The translations under genes were made by a program, and so were the position numbers. The notes under the pieces were generated by a model. The model searched no databases. It worked only from the letters and a program-made list of their open reading frames with translations, and was not told the DNA's origin. This document shows, piece after piece, positions 1-8,582 of a DNA stretch of 64,000 nt. Source of the stretch: Pseudomonas denitrificans (nom. rej.) (GTDB lineage Bacteria > Pseudomonadota > Gammaproteobacteria > Pseudomonadales > Pseudomonadaceae); contig NZ_CP043626.1 of NCBI RefSeq assembly GCF_008807415.1, positions 6,114,501-6,178,500 of the forward strand, written 5' to 3'. Positions within the stretch are counted from its first letter, which is position 1; each line of letters starts with the position of its first letter.

Positions 1-258
1 GCGGCCTTGGCCCAGCGCCGCATCCAGGTCGAGGGTGCCGACGATGCGTTCCTCGCTGGCGCCCAGCGGCAGGGTGACGAAGCGCCCGCCGTCCAGCAGG
101 TCGGCGACTCCGCGCGCCAGGGTGGACTTGGCCATGCCGCGCGGCCCTTCGATCAGCACGCCGCCGATGGCTGGGTCGATGGCTGCCAGGCACAGGGCCA
201 GCTTCAGCTCATCGGCGCCGACGACGGCTGCCAGTGGGAAATGGGGAAGGGCGCTCAT
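1..258 (-). CDS. Magnesium-chelatase-type AAA ATPase subunit (partial, N-terminal 86 residues)
   Basis: The gene runs off the left edge, so only the first 86 codons are visible, from an ATG at 258. They contain a Walker A loop GPRGMAKST (residues 38-46), the form typical of ChlI/BchI-like AAA+ ATPases. In Pseudomonas such a subunit sits beside cobN and is thought to supply ATP hydrolysis for CobN-dependent cobalt insertion into the corrin ring. That role here is inferred from the Walker motif and from cobN lying 2.6 kb away. The gene is divergent from the DAHP synthase leader region. The C-terminal part and partner subunit are outside the window. Confidence 0.8.
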   Translation of the reverse strand, partial: MSALPHFPLAAVVGADELKLALCLAAIDPAIGGVLIEGPRGMAKSTLARGVADLLDGGRFVTLPLGASEERIVGTLDLDAALGQGR

Positions 259-401
259 GGGGATTTCCTGCAGATTTCGTCCGTGCATGGTAGCGAACCG
301 GGTGTAGGAGGTGCGACCAATGTCCATCGGAACGATAGATTCAAGTCATTGATCGGCGCTGCGCGATGCAGTACCTTGGCTCCACTTCCACGGAGAACAT
401 C

Positions 402-536
402 ATGCCGTCCAGCCTGTCCATCCAGTCCCTCGCCCGCCTCGGTGCCATCGGCTCCGCAGTTGCTCGCGCGCAGGTTCTGGCTGCTGCTGCCGGCTATTTC
501 TTCTATGGGTATTGGTTTAGCCAAAGGCGCGCCTGA
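402..536 (+). CDS. Putative aromatic-codon leader peptide (44 aa) ahead of DAHP synthase
   Basis: This 44-codon ORF has an ATG at 402 with GGAG at 392-395 and ends at TGA 534-536. Residues 32-39 read YFFYGYWF: three Tyr, three Phe and one Trp within eight codons, with no stretch like it elsewhere in the peptide. A 7-bp hairpin (529-535 with 544-550) overlaps the stop codon, and a strong terminator follows at 588-624. Such an arrangement is classical for ribosome-mediated attenuation, where stalling at aromatic codons allows read-through into the aromatic-pathway gene at 839. The regulatory function is inferred; no antiterminator pairing was proven. Confidence 0.65.
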   Translation: MPSSLSIQSLARLGAIGSAVARAQVLAAAAGYFFYGYWFSQRRA

Positions 537-587
537 TACCCCACAGGCGCCCTAGCAAGCAGGGTCGCCAACCAGACAGATTCATGA

Positions 588-624
588 AACCCCGGTCGGC
601 AACCCGACCGGGGTTTTTGTTTTT
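588..624 (+). terminator. Rho-independent terminator/attenuator upstream of DAHP synthase
   Basis: A perfect 12-bp stem (588-599 with 604-615) with a 4-base loop is followed by T runs at 614-618 and 620-624. It lies about 50 bases after the first leader ORF and 215 bases before the DAHP synthase start, so it would stop transcription before the structural gene unless disrupted. Confidence 0.85.
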
Positions 625-685
625 CAAAGCCCACAAGGCCCAAGGCATTGAAACGAGCGCAAACGCTCAGACAGAGGATCGAGAC

Positions 686-790
686 ATGACCGCCTACACC
701 ACCGATTACCGCTATTACCGCAACTCCGACTGGCGATTTAGCAGCGCGCTGCGTGCCACCCAACGAGCCTTGCCACGAACACTTAGATAG
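686..790 (+). CDS. Putative second, tyrosine-rich leader ORF (34 aa)
   Basis: The ORF runs from ATG 686 to TAG 788-790, with a GAGG-like ribosome site about 10 bases upstream. The N-terminal part, MTAYTTDYRYYRNSDWRF, has four Tyr codons within residues 4-11, one Trp and one Phe. It lies between the terminator at 588-624 and the DAHP synthase start at 839. A 7-bp GC hairpin (799-805 with 812-818) follows directly and ends six bases before the AAGGA ribosome site at 824-828. No T run follows that hairpin, so control of translation is more plausible than termination. Function is inferred from composition and position only. Confidence 0.45.
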   Translation: MTAYTTDYRYYRNSDWRFSSALRATQRALPRTLR

Positions 791-838
791 AGCGCCGAGC
801 GCGGAAAGACCTCCGCGCCGGCCAAGGATGCCAGTCAG

Positions 839-1936
839 ATGAACGCTTCCACCTCCACCCTGATCCGCCCCGAACACGCAGCACGCGCCGAAGTCCTCGA
901 CCTGCCGCTGCCCTCCGCCCGCCGCCGCGAACACCCGCTGCCGAGCCCCGCCGAACTGCGCCAGCGCCTGCCGCTGTCCGCCGCCATGGCCCACCGTGTC
1001 CGCGAAGGTCGCGATGCCATCCGCGCTGTCCTCGATGGCCGCGACCCGCGCCTGCTGGTCGTCATCGGCCCCTGCTCGCTGCACGACCCCATCTCCGCCC
1101 TCGAATACGCCGACCAACTCGCCGAACTGGCGCCGCAGGTCAGCGACCAGCTGCTGCTGGTGATGCGCGCGTACGTCGAGAAGCCGCGCACCACCATCGG
1201 CTGGAAAGGCCTGGTCTACGACCCGCAGCTGGACGGTACTGGTGACATGGCTGGCGGCCTGGAGCTGTCGCGACGGCTGATGCTGGGCATGCTCGAGCGC
1301 GGTCTGCCGATCGCCACCGAACTGCTGCAACCCCTGGTGGCCGGATACTTCGACGACCTGCTGGGCTGGGCCGCCATCGGTGCGCGCACCAGCGAATCCC
1401 AGGTGCATCGCGAGATGGTCAGCGGTCTCGACCTGCCGGTGGGCTTCAAGAACGGCACCGACGGCAGCATCGGCATCGCCACCGATGCCATGCGTTCGGC
1501 GGCACATCCGCACCAGCACTTCGGCATCGATGCGCTGGGGCGTCCGTCGCTGGTGCAGACCCAGGGCAACCCGGACACTCATCTGGTGCTGCGCGGCGGC
1601 CATGCCGGGCCGAACTTCGATGCCGCCAGCGTGCAGCAGATTCGCCAGGGGCTGGAAAAGCTCGGTCTCGAGCCGAGCATCATGGTCGACTGCAGCCACG
1701 CCAACAGCGGCAAGGACCCGCTGCGCCAGCCGGCCGTGCTGGACAGCGTGCTCGACCAGCGTCTGGCCGGCGATGCGTCGCTGCGCGGGGTGATGCTGGA
1801 GAGTCACCTGTTCGACGGCTGCCAGCCGCTGTCCGGCGAGCTGCGCTACGGTGTCTCGATCACCGACGGCTGCCTGGGCTGGAGCGGCACCGAGGCGCTG
1901 TTGCTGAATGCGGCGGAGCGGCTGCGTCGGGCCTGA
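839..1936 (+). CDS. 3-deoxy-7-phosphoheptulonate (DAHP) synthase, class I
   Basis: The enzyme condenses phosphoenolpyruvate and erythrose 4-phosphate in the first step of the shikimate pathway. The 365-residue protein shows the class I alpha signatures: GPCSLHDP (77-84), the phosphate-binding KPRTT (115-119) after Arg110, a KNGTDG segment, LRGG, and the metal-site stretch VDCSHANSGK containing His287. Length is normal for AroF/AroG/AroH. Pseudomonas carries several isozymes with different feedback inhibitors, so I do not assign a letter. The upstream leader ORFs and terminator suggest control by charged aromatic tRNAs. Transcription converges on no close neighbour; the DUF5993/DsbB pair follows on the same strand. 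Confidence 0.95.
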   Translation: MNASTSTLIRPEHAARAEVLDLPLPSARRREHPLPSPAELRQRLPLSAAMAHRVREGRDAIRAVLDGRDPRLLVVIGPCSLHDPISALEYADQLAELAPQVSDQLLLVMRAYVEKPRTTIGWKGLVYDPQLDGTGDMAGGLELSRRLMLGMLERGLPIATELLQPLVAGYFDDLLGWAAIGARTSESQVHREMVSGLDLPVGFKNGTDGSIGIATDAMRSAAHPHQHFGIDALGRPSLVQTQGNPDTHLVLRGGHAGPNFDAASVQQIRQGLEKLGLEPSIMVDCSHANSGKDPLRQPAVLDSVLDQRLAGDASLRGVMLESHLFDGCQPLSGELRYGVSITDGCLGWSGTEALLLNAAERLRRA

Positions 1937-2080
1937 TCGCTTCGGGCGGCGTTTGTGAACTTTCTCTTCTGAAAAGGCGAAATTTCCTCGGGCGGTGCCG
2001 GCTAATTTTACTGCCGGTCCCGCCGAGATTCGGCGGCTGAATCGTCCTTTCTGCTCCCGCTGTGGAGCGAGGTAACGCCG

Positions 2081-2239
2081 ATGTACATGTTCCTGCCGTT
2101 TCTGATCGCGCTCTGCGCAGCCGTCAGTACTTTCATGGGGAAGGCCGGGGTCAGCTACGCGCTCTGGCTGGTTCTGCTGCTGGTCACGCTGGGGTGGTTC
2201 GATCACCACGTCACCGACCCGCTGACGCTGTCGTTCTGA
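2081..2239 (+). CDS. DUF5993-type small membrane protein (52 aa)
   Basis: This short ORF from ATG 2081 to TGA 2237-2239 follows a GAGG ribosome site. It encodes a 52-residue protein with two hydrophobic segments (about 3-18 and 25-40) and a HHVTDP stretch near the C terminus. I recognise this pattern as the DUF5993 family, commonly encoded just ahead of DsbB-type genes; here the DsbB-like start lies nine bases downstream. The two are therefore probably co-transcribed and may act together in the inner membrane. The function of the family is unknown to me. Confidence 0.7.
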   Translation: MYMFLPFLIALCAAVSTFMGKAGVSYALWLVLLLVTLGWFDHHVTDPLTLSF

Positions 2240-2248
2240 GGGCCCGCC

Positions 2249-2806
2249 ATGAACTCACCCATCTTCCAGGCGGAAAGCCGCCTGCCGCTGTGGCTGAATG
2301 TCCTGGCCCTCTATGCGATTTGCGCCACGTTACTGGTCGCCTTCTATTACCAGTTGTGGAAAATCGAGCTGCCTTGTCCGCTTTGCCTGTTGCAGCGGGG
2401 CGGAATGCTGCTGATCGGCTTCGGCTTCCTGTTCAACGTCCGTTTCGGCATCCGCAACCGTCATTACGCCATGGCGCTGCTGGGGGCAATCACGGCAGGG
2501 GCCGTGGGCATGCGCCAGGTCTTCCTGCACATCACTCCCGGGGATGCCGGCTACGGCTCACCCTTCCTCGGCCTGCACTTTTACACCTGGACGGTGGTGG
2601 CCTCGCTGCTGGTGATTGTCGCCGTCGCCCTGATGATGACGCTGAAAGAGGGGGCCAGTCGGGAGGCGCCGCACTTCTCTCTGCTGGGCAAGGTGGGCGC
2701 GCTGCTGTTCACCGCGCTGATCGCGGCCAATCTTGTGTCCACCGTGCTGGAATGCGGCGGCGGGCAATGCGATGACAATCCCACGTTCTATCAACTGCTG
2801 CGCTGA
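2249..2806 (+). CDS. DsbB-like disulfide bond formation protein with relocated second cysteine pair
   Basis: The product has 185 residues and about five membrane segments. A CPLC pair (Cys43, Cys46) follows the first segment, as in DsbB, where it passes electrons to bound quinone. The second periplasmic loop, between segments 3 and 4, has no cysteine. Instead a CGGGQC pair (Cys169, Cys174) sits in the C-terminal tail, which the topology places in the periplasm. This matches DsbB-family proteins outside the classical DsbA partner set. It probably oxidises a dedicated partner, not identified here. It is co-oriented with the DUF5993 gene and converges on cobN. Confidence 0.82.
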   Translation: MNSPIFQAESRLPLWLNVLALYAICATLLVAFYYQLWKIELPCPLCLLQRGGMLLIGFGFLFNVRFGIRNRHYAMALLGAITAGAVGMRQVFLHITPGDAGYGSPFLGLHFYTWTVVASLLVIVAVALMMTLKEGASREAPHFSLLGKVGALLFTALIAANLVSTVLECGGGQCDDNPTFYQLLR

Positions 2807-2823
2807 ACGACGTGCGGAAGTCC

Positions 2824-2872
2824 TGTAGGAGCGCCCGATGGGCGCGATTCGCGGGCATGGCCCGCTCCTGCA
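2824..2872. repeat. REP-like palindromic repeat, family 1
   Basis: Imperfect palindrome with the core GCGGGCATGGCCCGCTCC, flanked by TGTAGGAGCGCC. Near-identical copies occur at 24607-24654 and 63422-63474. It fills the gap between two convergent genes, a usual site for Pseudomonas REP elements. Confidence 0.85.
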
Positions 2873-2885
2873 GGAGCCGTGCGGC

Positions 2886-5800
2886 TCATTGCTCCTCGCT
2901 GTCCACCAGCAGGTTTTCCAGCGTTTCGCGGTACTCCCCCGGCTCTTCCCACAACCCGCGCTGCTGCGCTTCCACCAGACGTTCGGCGATGTCGCGCAGG
3001 GCCTCGGGGTTGTGCTGGCGGATGAATTCGCGGGTGCCGTCGTCCAGCAGGTAGGCGTCGGCCAGCAGGCGGTACTGGTGGTCGTCCACCAGCTCGCTGG
3101 TGGCGTCGAAGGCGAACAGGTAGTCCACTGTCGCCGCCAGTTCGAAGGCGCCCTTGTAGCCGTGGCGCTTCATGCCGGCGATCCATTTCGGGTTCACCGC
3201 ACGGGCGCGCACCACACGGCCGAGTTCTTCCTTCAGGGTGCGGATGCGCGGGTTGTCCGGCTGGCTGTGGTCGCCGTGGTAGCTGGCCAGCGACTGGCCC
3301 TGGATGACCTCGGCGGCGGCGAGCATGCCACCCTGGAACTGGTAGTAGTCGTTGGAATCGAGGATGTCGTGCTCGCGGTTGTCCTGGTTGTGCAGCACCG
3401 CCTGCAGGCCGGACAGGCGCTGGGCGAAACGCTCGCGCGCCGGGGTGCCGTCGTCGCTGGCGCCGTAGGCGTAGCCGCCCCAGTTCAGGTAGGCCTCGGC
3501 AAGATCGGCGCGGCTGTCCCACTGGCGCGATTCGATCACGCCCTGCACGCCGGCACCGTACGCGCCGGGCTGTGCGCCGAAGATGCGCCAGCCGGCCTGG
3601 CGACGGGCGTCATCACGCTCCAGTCCCTCGGATTGCAAGCGTGCCTGATCGGCCCGCACACGAGCGGCCAGCGGGTTCAGATCGTCCGGCTCGTCCAGTG
3701 CGGCGACGGCCTGTACGGCGGCGTCGAACAGGCGGATCAGGTTGGCGAAGGCATCGCGGAAGAAGCCCGAAACGCGCAGCGTCACATCGACCCGCGGGCG
3801 GTCGAGCAGGGTGATCGGCAGGATCTCGAAGTCTTCCACGCGCTGGCTGCCGGCCTGCCACACCGGGCGCACGCCGAGCAGTGCCAGCGCCTGGGCGATG
3901 TCGTCGCCGCCGGTGCGCATGGTCGCCGTGCCCCACACCGACAGGCCGAGCTGGCGCAGGTGGTCGCCATGGTCCTGCAGGTGGCGTTCGAGCAGGCGGC
4001 TGGCGGACTGGAAGCCAAGGCGGAAGGCGGTGGGCGTGGGCAGGTTGCGCACGTCCACGGTGAAGAAGTTGCGCCCGGTCGGCAGCACATCGACCCGCCC
4101 GCGACTGGGCGCGCCGCTGGGGCCGGGCGGGACGAAGCGACCGTCGAGACCGGCGAGCAGGTGGCCGATCTCGCTGGCGCCGCAGGCGTCCAGGGTCGGT
4201 GCGATCTGCTGGTGAAGTTGCGCGAGGACCGCCGCGCTGGCGCTTCCCGGCGCGCTGGTCGTGCCGTCGATCAGGCGCAGGGCGAACAGCTCCAGGCGCT
4301 CGCGGGTGTCGCCGTTGCTGCGCCAGGGCTCGTCGCTCACGCCGAGCAACGCGTCCGGGCGCGGGCCTTCCCAGGCTTCGGCGAAGGCTTCGTCGAGCGG
4401 GTCGCGTCCCAGTTGCAGGTCTTCGCTCAGCGCGCGCAGCAGGCTGGCATTGCCGCCGCGTCCATCACCGCGCGGGATGCGCACCAGCGACAGCAGCGTA
4501 TCGCGGCGCAACTCGCCCACGGGCGATTCGCCGAACACATGCAGACCATCGCGAATCTGCGATTCCTTGAGGTCGCACAGGTAAGCATCCAGCTGCGGCA
4601 GCCAGCTTTCCGCATCGTCGCTCAGCTGCAGGCCCAGCTCGCGGTCCAGCGCGGTTTCGCGCACCAGCGTGAGGATGTCACCGCGCAGCTCGGTGGCGCG
4701 GCGTGGGTCGAGCAGGGAAGCGTCGTAGTACTCGTCGGCCAGGCGTTCGAGGTCGCGCAGCGGGCCGTAGTTTTCCGCGCGGGTCAGCGGCGGCATCAGG
4801 TGGTCGATGATCACCGCCTGGGCGCGGCGCTTGGCCTGCGCGCCTTCGCCGGGGTCGTTGACGATGAACGGGTAGAGGTTCGGCAGCGCGCCGAGGATCG
4901 CGTCCGGCCAGCATTCCTCGGAGAGCCGACACCCTTGCCCGGCAGCCATTCGAGGTTGCCGTGCTTGCCGACGTGGACCACCGCGTCGGCGCCGAACACC
5001 TCGCGCAGCCAGAAGTAGAAGGCGAGGTAGCCGTGGGGCGGCACCAGCGACGGATCGTGGTAGATCGCCGCGGCGTCGAGCTGGTAGCCGCGTGCCGGCT
5101 GGATGCCGACGAAGCCGAGGCCGAAGCGCAGGCCGGCGACCATCAGGCGGCCGCTGCGGAACATCGGGTCCTGCTGTGGTTCGCCCCAGCGTTCGCGCAC
5201 GGCTTGCTGGTTGGCTTCGGGCAGGCGCGCGAAGCAGGCGAGGTAGTCGTCCAGCGCCAGGCTCTGCGCGCAGGGGCGCAGGTCGAGGCTGTCGAGGTCA
5301 TTGCTGACGCCGCCGAGCAACTGCTGGATCAGCGCGGTGCCAGAATCGGGCAGACCGGCGACCGGATAACCCTGGGCCTCCAGCGCGCGCAGGATGTTCA
5401 GCGCGGCAGCCGGCGTGTCGAGGCCGACCCCATTGCCGATGCGTCCGTCGCGGGTCGGGTAATTGGCCAGGATCAGCGCCACGCGCTTGTCGGCGTTGGC
5501 CTTGCGCGCCAGCAGCATCCAGCGCCGCGCCAGTTCGGCGATGAAGTCTGTGCCCGGCAGGTGCGGCAGGTAGCAGACCACGTCGCTCTGACTGCGCTCG
5601 CTGCGCCAGGCCAGGCCCTTGAAGCTGATCGGCCGGGTGATGATGCGCCCGTCCAGTTCCGGTAGCGCGATGTGCATGGCCAGGTCGCGCGGGCCCAGGC
5701 CCTGCGGGTTGGCGCGCCAGAGGTCGAGGTTGTCCAGCGAGCAGATGGCTTGCAGTACCGGTACGTCGCGGCGGAAGGGCCGCTCCTGCGGCGCCTCCGG

Positions 5801-6616
5801 GTTCGATTGGGCGAAGCCGGTGGTGTTGATGATCAGCTCGGTGTCAGCGCTGTCCAGCAGGCTTTCCACCGCTTCCAGGCAGGCGGCTTCCTTGAGGCTG
5901 GCCACGGCGATGGGCAGCGGGTTGATGCCCTGGGCCTGCAGGCGTTCGCAGAAGGTGTCGATGAAGCCGGTGTTCGCCGCCTGCAGGTGGGTGCGGTAGA
6001 ACAGCAGTGCGGCGACCGGGCACTCGGGGTTCCAGTCCGCCTGCCAGCGGGCGAGGTCGCAACTGCCTACTTGCGGGTGATAGACCGCCACGCGCGGCAA
6101 GGTCTGTGGTTCGCTCCAGACGTAGTCGCGTTGCAAGTGACGGCTGGCCAGGCAGGCGAAGAACTGCCGGGCGTTGTCCATGCCGCCCTGGCGCAGGTAC
6201 TGCCAGAGGCGCTCGGCATCCTGCGGCGGGACGCTGCACAGGGCGGCGAGTTCGGGGTCGGGTTTGTCGTCGCCGGGCACGGCGATCAACGTGGCGCCGC
6301 GCTCGGCCAGCGCCGCCAGTTGCTCCATGCCGTAGCGCCAGTAGCCAACGCCGCCGTGCACCGAGATCAGGATGACCCTGGCGTGCTGCAGCACCTCGTC
6401 GACGTAGAGGTCCACCGAGGCGTGGTTCTGCAGTTGCATGGGGTTGGCCAGGCGCAGGCTCGGATAGTCCTCCGGCAGCTCTCGGGCGGCCTCGGCGAGC
6501 AGCGCCAGGTGCGAATCGCCGCTGCAGAGGATCACCAGCTCGGCGGGCGTCTGGGCCAGGTGGGCAATGCCGTCGTCGGGGACGAAGCCGCCGGGTTGGG
6601 TGCGCAGCAGGTGCAT
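2886..6616 (-). pseudogene. cobN: Cobaltochelatase subunit CobN, split by a one-base frameshift
   Basis: CobN is the large subunit of the aerobic cobaltochelatase, which inserts cobalt into hydrogenobyrinic acid a,c-diamide. The N-terminal frame starts at ATG 6616 (MHLLRTQPGGF) and carries recognisable CobN sequence through NLEWLPGKGV, then goes out of frame. The rest continues in another frame with LSEECWPDAILG and ends at the TGA at 2886. The junction lies near 4924; restoring one C in the coding-strand GGCTCTCC restores an uninterrupted product of about 1243 residues, the normal CobN length. The gene follows cobW on the same strand. Sequencing error is the simplest explanation; true inactivation is possible. 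Confidence 0.9.
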
Positions 6617-6657
6617 GGATCGGGCCTTGTCGCTCGGTAGTAACACCCTCTCCCCAG

Positions 6658-6679
6658 CCCTCTCCCTGAAGGGAGAGGG
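6658..6679. other. Perfect hairpin between cobW and cobN
   Basis: A 9-bp perfect stem (CCCTCTCCC / GGGAGAGGG) with a TGAA loop lies between the cobW stop and the cobN start. It has no T run on either side, so it is not a convincing terminator. Very similar sequences are widespread between genes in pseudomonads, so a dispersed repeat is likely. Confidence 0.5.
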
Positions 6680-6709
6680 GGCAGTTCGGCGTTTGCGGGT
6701 AGCGTTGTG

Positions 6710-7762
6710 TTACGCCAGGGCGGTACGCAGCTCGTTGGCGATGGTGGCCTGATCCAGCTCCTGGCCGATCACCACGAGGCGGGTGCCACGGGTTTCGTCA
6801 CTGCGCCAGGCGCGGTCGAAGTGCTTGTCGAAGCGCTTGCCGACGCCCTGCACCAGCAGGCGCATGGGCTTGCCGGGGATGGCGACGAAGCCCTTGATGC
6901 GCAGCACGGCGTGGCGCTCGACCAGCGCGTTCAGCGCATCAAGCAGGGCACGCTCTTCCACTTCCGGCAGGTCGACGTGGAAGGAGTCGAACTCGTCGTG
7001 GTCATGATCTTCATGGCCTTCGTGGTCATGGTGGGTCGGGCGGCTGTCGATGTGCAGCTCGGCTTCGGCGTTCAGCCCCAGCAGCACCGAGAGCGGCAGC
7101 TGGCCGGAGTTGGCTTCGACGATCTTCACTGCCGGTGGCAGCTCCTCGGCAACTTCGGCGCGCACGCGGGCCAGCGCCTCGGCGTCGAGCCGGTCGGCCT
7201 TGTTCAGTACCACCAGATCGGCGCTGGCCAGCTGGTCTTCGAAGAGTTCGTGCAGCGGCGATTCGTGGTCCAGGTTCGGGTCCTGCTTGCGCTGCTCGTC
7301 TACCTGATCGGGGTAAGCGGCGAAGGTGCCGGCGGCCACTGCCGGGCTGTCGACCACGGTGATCACCGCGTCGACGGTGCAGGCGTTGCGGATTTCCGGC
7401 CACTGGAAGGCCTGCACCAGCGGCTTGGGCAGGGCCAGGCCCGAGGTCTCGATGAGGATCTGGTCGAGGTCGCCACGGCGCGCCACCAGTTCGCGCATCA
7501 CCGGGAAGAATTCTTCCTGCACGGTGCAGCACAGGCAGCCGTTGGCCAGCTCGAAGACGCGGCCGACCGCTTCTTCTTCGCTGCAACCGATGGAGCACTG
7601 CTTGAGGATTTCGCCGTCGATGCCCAGCTCGCCGAATTCGTTGACGATCACCGCGATGCGGCGGCCGGAGGCGTTATCGAGCATGTGGCGGAGCAGGGTG
7701 GTCTTACCGGCACCGAGGAAGCCGGTGACGATGGTGACGGGGAGTTTGGCCAGGGTTTTCAT
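6710..7762 (-). CDS. cobW: CobW family GTP-binding metallochaperone of cobalamin synthesis
   Basis: The 350-residue product is a COG0523 G3E GTPase. It has a P-loop GFLGAGKTT (14-22), the metal-binding GCLCC motif (75-79), NKAD for guanine recognition (187-190) and a His/Asp-rich metal-binding stretch (244-255) before the CobW C-terminal domain. CobW proteins are thought to deliver Co2+ for cobaltochelatase, which fits cobN directly downstream. The start is set at ATG 7762 because upstream in-frame codons run through a dispersed repeat and lack family similarity. A cobalamin riboswitch (8012-8179) lies in its leader, so expression should fall when cobalamin is plentiful. Confidence 0.95.
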   Translation of the reverse strand: MKTLAKLPVTIVTGFLGAGKTTLLRHMLDNASGRRIAVIVNEFGELGIDGEILKQCSIGCSEEEAVGRVFELANGCLCCTVQEEFFPVMRELVARRGDLDQILIETSGLALPKPLVQAFQWPEIRNACTVDAVITVVDSPAVAAGTFAAYPDQVDEQRKQDPNLDHESPLHELFEDQLASADLVVLNKADRLDAEALARVRAEVAEELPPAVKIVEANSGQLPLSVLLGLNAEAELHIDSRPTHHDHEGHEDHDHDEFDSFHVDLPEVEERALLDALNALVERHAVLRIKGFVAIPGKPMRLLVQGVGKRFDKHFDRAWRSDETRGTRLVVIGQELDQATIANELRTALA

Positions 7763-7890
7763 GCGCGCCTCGCAAGCGAAATTGGGAGGGCGGATGAAGG
7801 GCGCGCGCGCGGGTTCGCCGCGCAACGAAGGTCGCCACCGGATCACCCCGCCCGGTTGTCTGTTGATAACGAACCAGTTCTGGATCTCGC

Positions 7891-8003
7891 GAGCTGGAGC
7901 CAGGCAAGGCGGAGGGGCGCTGGGGACGCGGAGTTGACTGTAGTCAATGAGCAGTCCACGGCGATCCTCCAACGCAGCATGGCCGACGCGCAGCAGATCG
8001 AAA
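7891..8003 (-). repeat. 113-bp inverted repeat, copy A (cobW leader side)
   Basis: This 113-bp segment matches the reverse complement of 8783-8895 with roughly a dozen differences. Both contain a TTGACTG-N-AGTCAA palindrome. Copy A lies between the minus-strand riboswitch and cobW. Relative to transcription, both copies read in the same sense in their own transcripts. Confidence 0.85.
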
Positions 8004-8011
8004 ACCCGTCA

Positions 8012-8179
8012 CGAGGCAGGTCTCCTGGCTCACAGCCCTTTGTTATCCCTTCGCCTTCCCGCCCGAATCGGCAGTGGCGCGTGAAGAGACAGGCTGTTCA
8101 CAGTTGCGGGGGCAGCCGTGGCGCATCCGAAGATTTCCACGTTCCCTCTTAGCTCCGGCCAGTGCCGGAGAACCTCGAA
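8012..8179 (-). ncRNA. Cobalamin riboswitch for cobW-cobN
   Basis: Read on the minus strand, the element has the conserved parts in order: AGGGAACGTGG, then GCTGCCCCCGCAACTG, a GGGAAGGCG arm, and the 3' signature GAGCCAGGAGACCTGCC. This is a near-consensus B12 element. Its 3' end is about 250 bases upstream of cobW, with repeat copy A in between. Confidence 0.95.
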
Positions 8180-8186
8180 GGGAGGA

Positions 8187-8215
8187 AGGCTACGCAGCGT
8201 GGCCGGGCCGGTCAA
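8187..8215 (-). promoter_or_regulatory. Probable sigma-70 promoter for the cobW riboswitch transcript
   Basis: On the minus strand a TTGACC hexamer (8215-8210) is followed after 17 bases by TAGCCT (8192-8187). Transcription would begin near 8180, exactly at the 5' edge of the riboswitch. Position supports it more than the -10 match does. Confidence 0.5.
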
Positions 8216-8272
8216 TCGCCGAGGATCGGTTGCTGCGCAGTTGACGCTGCGGGACTGCCGTGGTCAGCTAGC

Positions 8273-8470
8273 GCGGTTTCAGGTGTCTCGCGCCGACGCG
8301 CGCGAGGTGAAACGGGAAGCCGGTGCGTCCGCAAGGACCAGTCCGGCGCTGCCCCCGCAACGGTAAGCGCATCGAGGGTCGTCAGTAGCCACTGTGCCAA
8401 GGCATGGGAAGGCTGACCCATCCGGCGAGAGCCTCTCGCTGGCGTCGCAAGCCCGGAGACCGGCCTGGAA
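8273..8470 (+). ncRNA. Cobalamin riboswitch for cbtB-cbtA
   Basis: On the plus strand the element shows GGGAAGCCGGTGCG, then GCTGCCCCCGCAACGGTAA, GTCAGTAGCCACTG, GGGAAGGC and the 3' signature GCCCGGAGACCGGCC. All are core B12-element motifs. It ends about 110 bases upstream of cbtB. It is oriented away from the cobW riboswitch, with only 93 bases between them. Confidence 0.96.
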
Positions 8471-8582
8471 TCCTCACATTTTGGCAACCCGCGGTGGGCG
8501 GGCGCAGGCCGTGGCGCGACCGATCCGGCGCGTTCGAATGCGTTCAACCTCTGCGTTCTCACTCTTTTCAGAGGGAACGTTC

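Noticed and set aside
799..818. Hairpin before DAHP synthase as a second terminator
   Set aside because: The stem is GC-rich but has no T run; it is better seen as a possible translation modulator.
503..2209. Long minus-strand open frame of 568 codons opposite DAHP synthase
   Set aside because: It mirrors the DAHP synthase gene in a high-GC genome, is rich in Gln, His, Arg and Ala, and has no recognisable domain or ribosome site.
2838..5018. Long plus-strand open frame opposite cobN
   Set aside because: Antisense shadow of cobN with biased composition and no family match; the cobN frame is clearly the coding one.
6658..6679. Hairpin between cobW and cobN as a terminator
   Set aside because: No T run follows on either strand, and the sequence type is common between Pseudomonas genes.
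7763..7972. Longer N terminus for CobW
   Set aside because: The added codons run through repeat copy A and the GTPase domain begins normally at MKTLAKLPVTIVTG.
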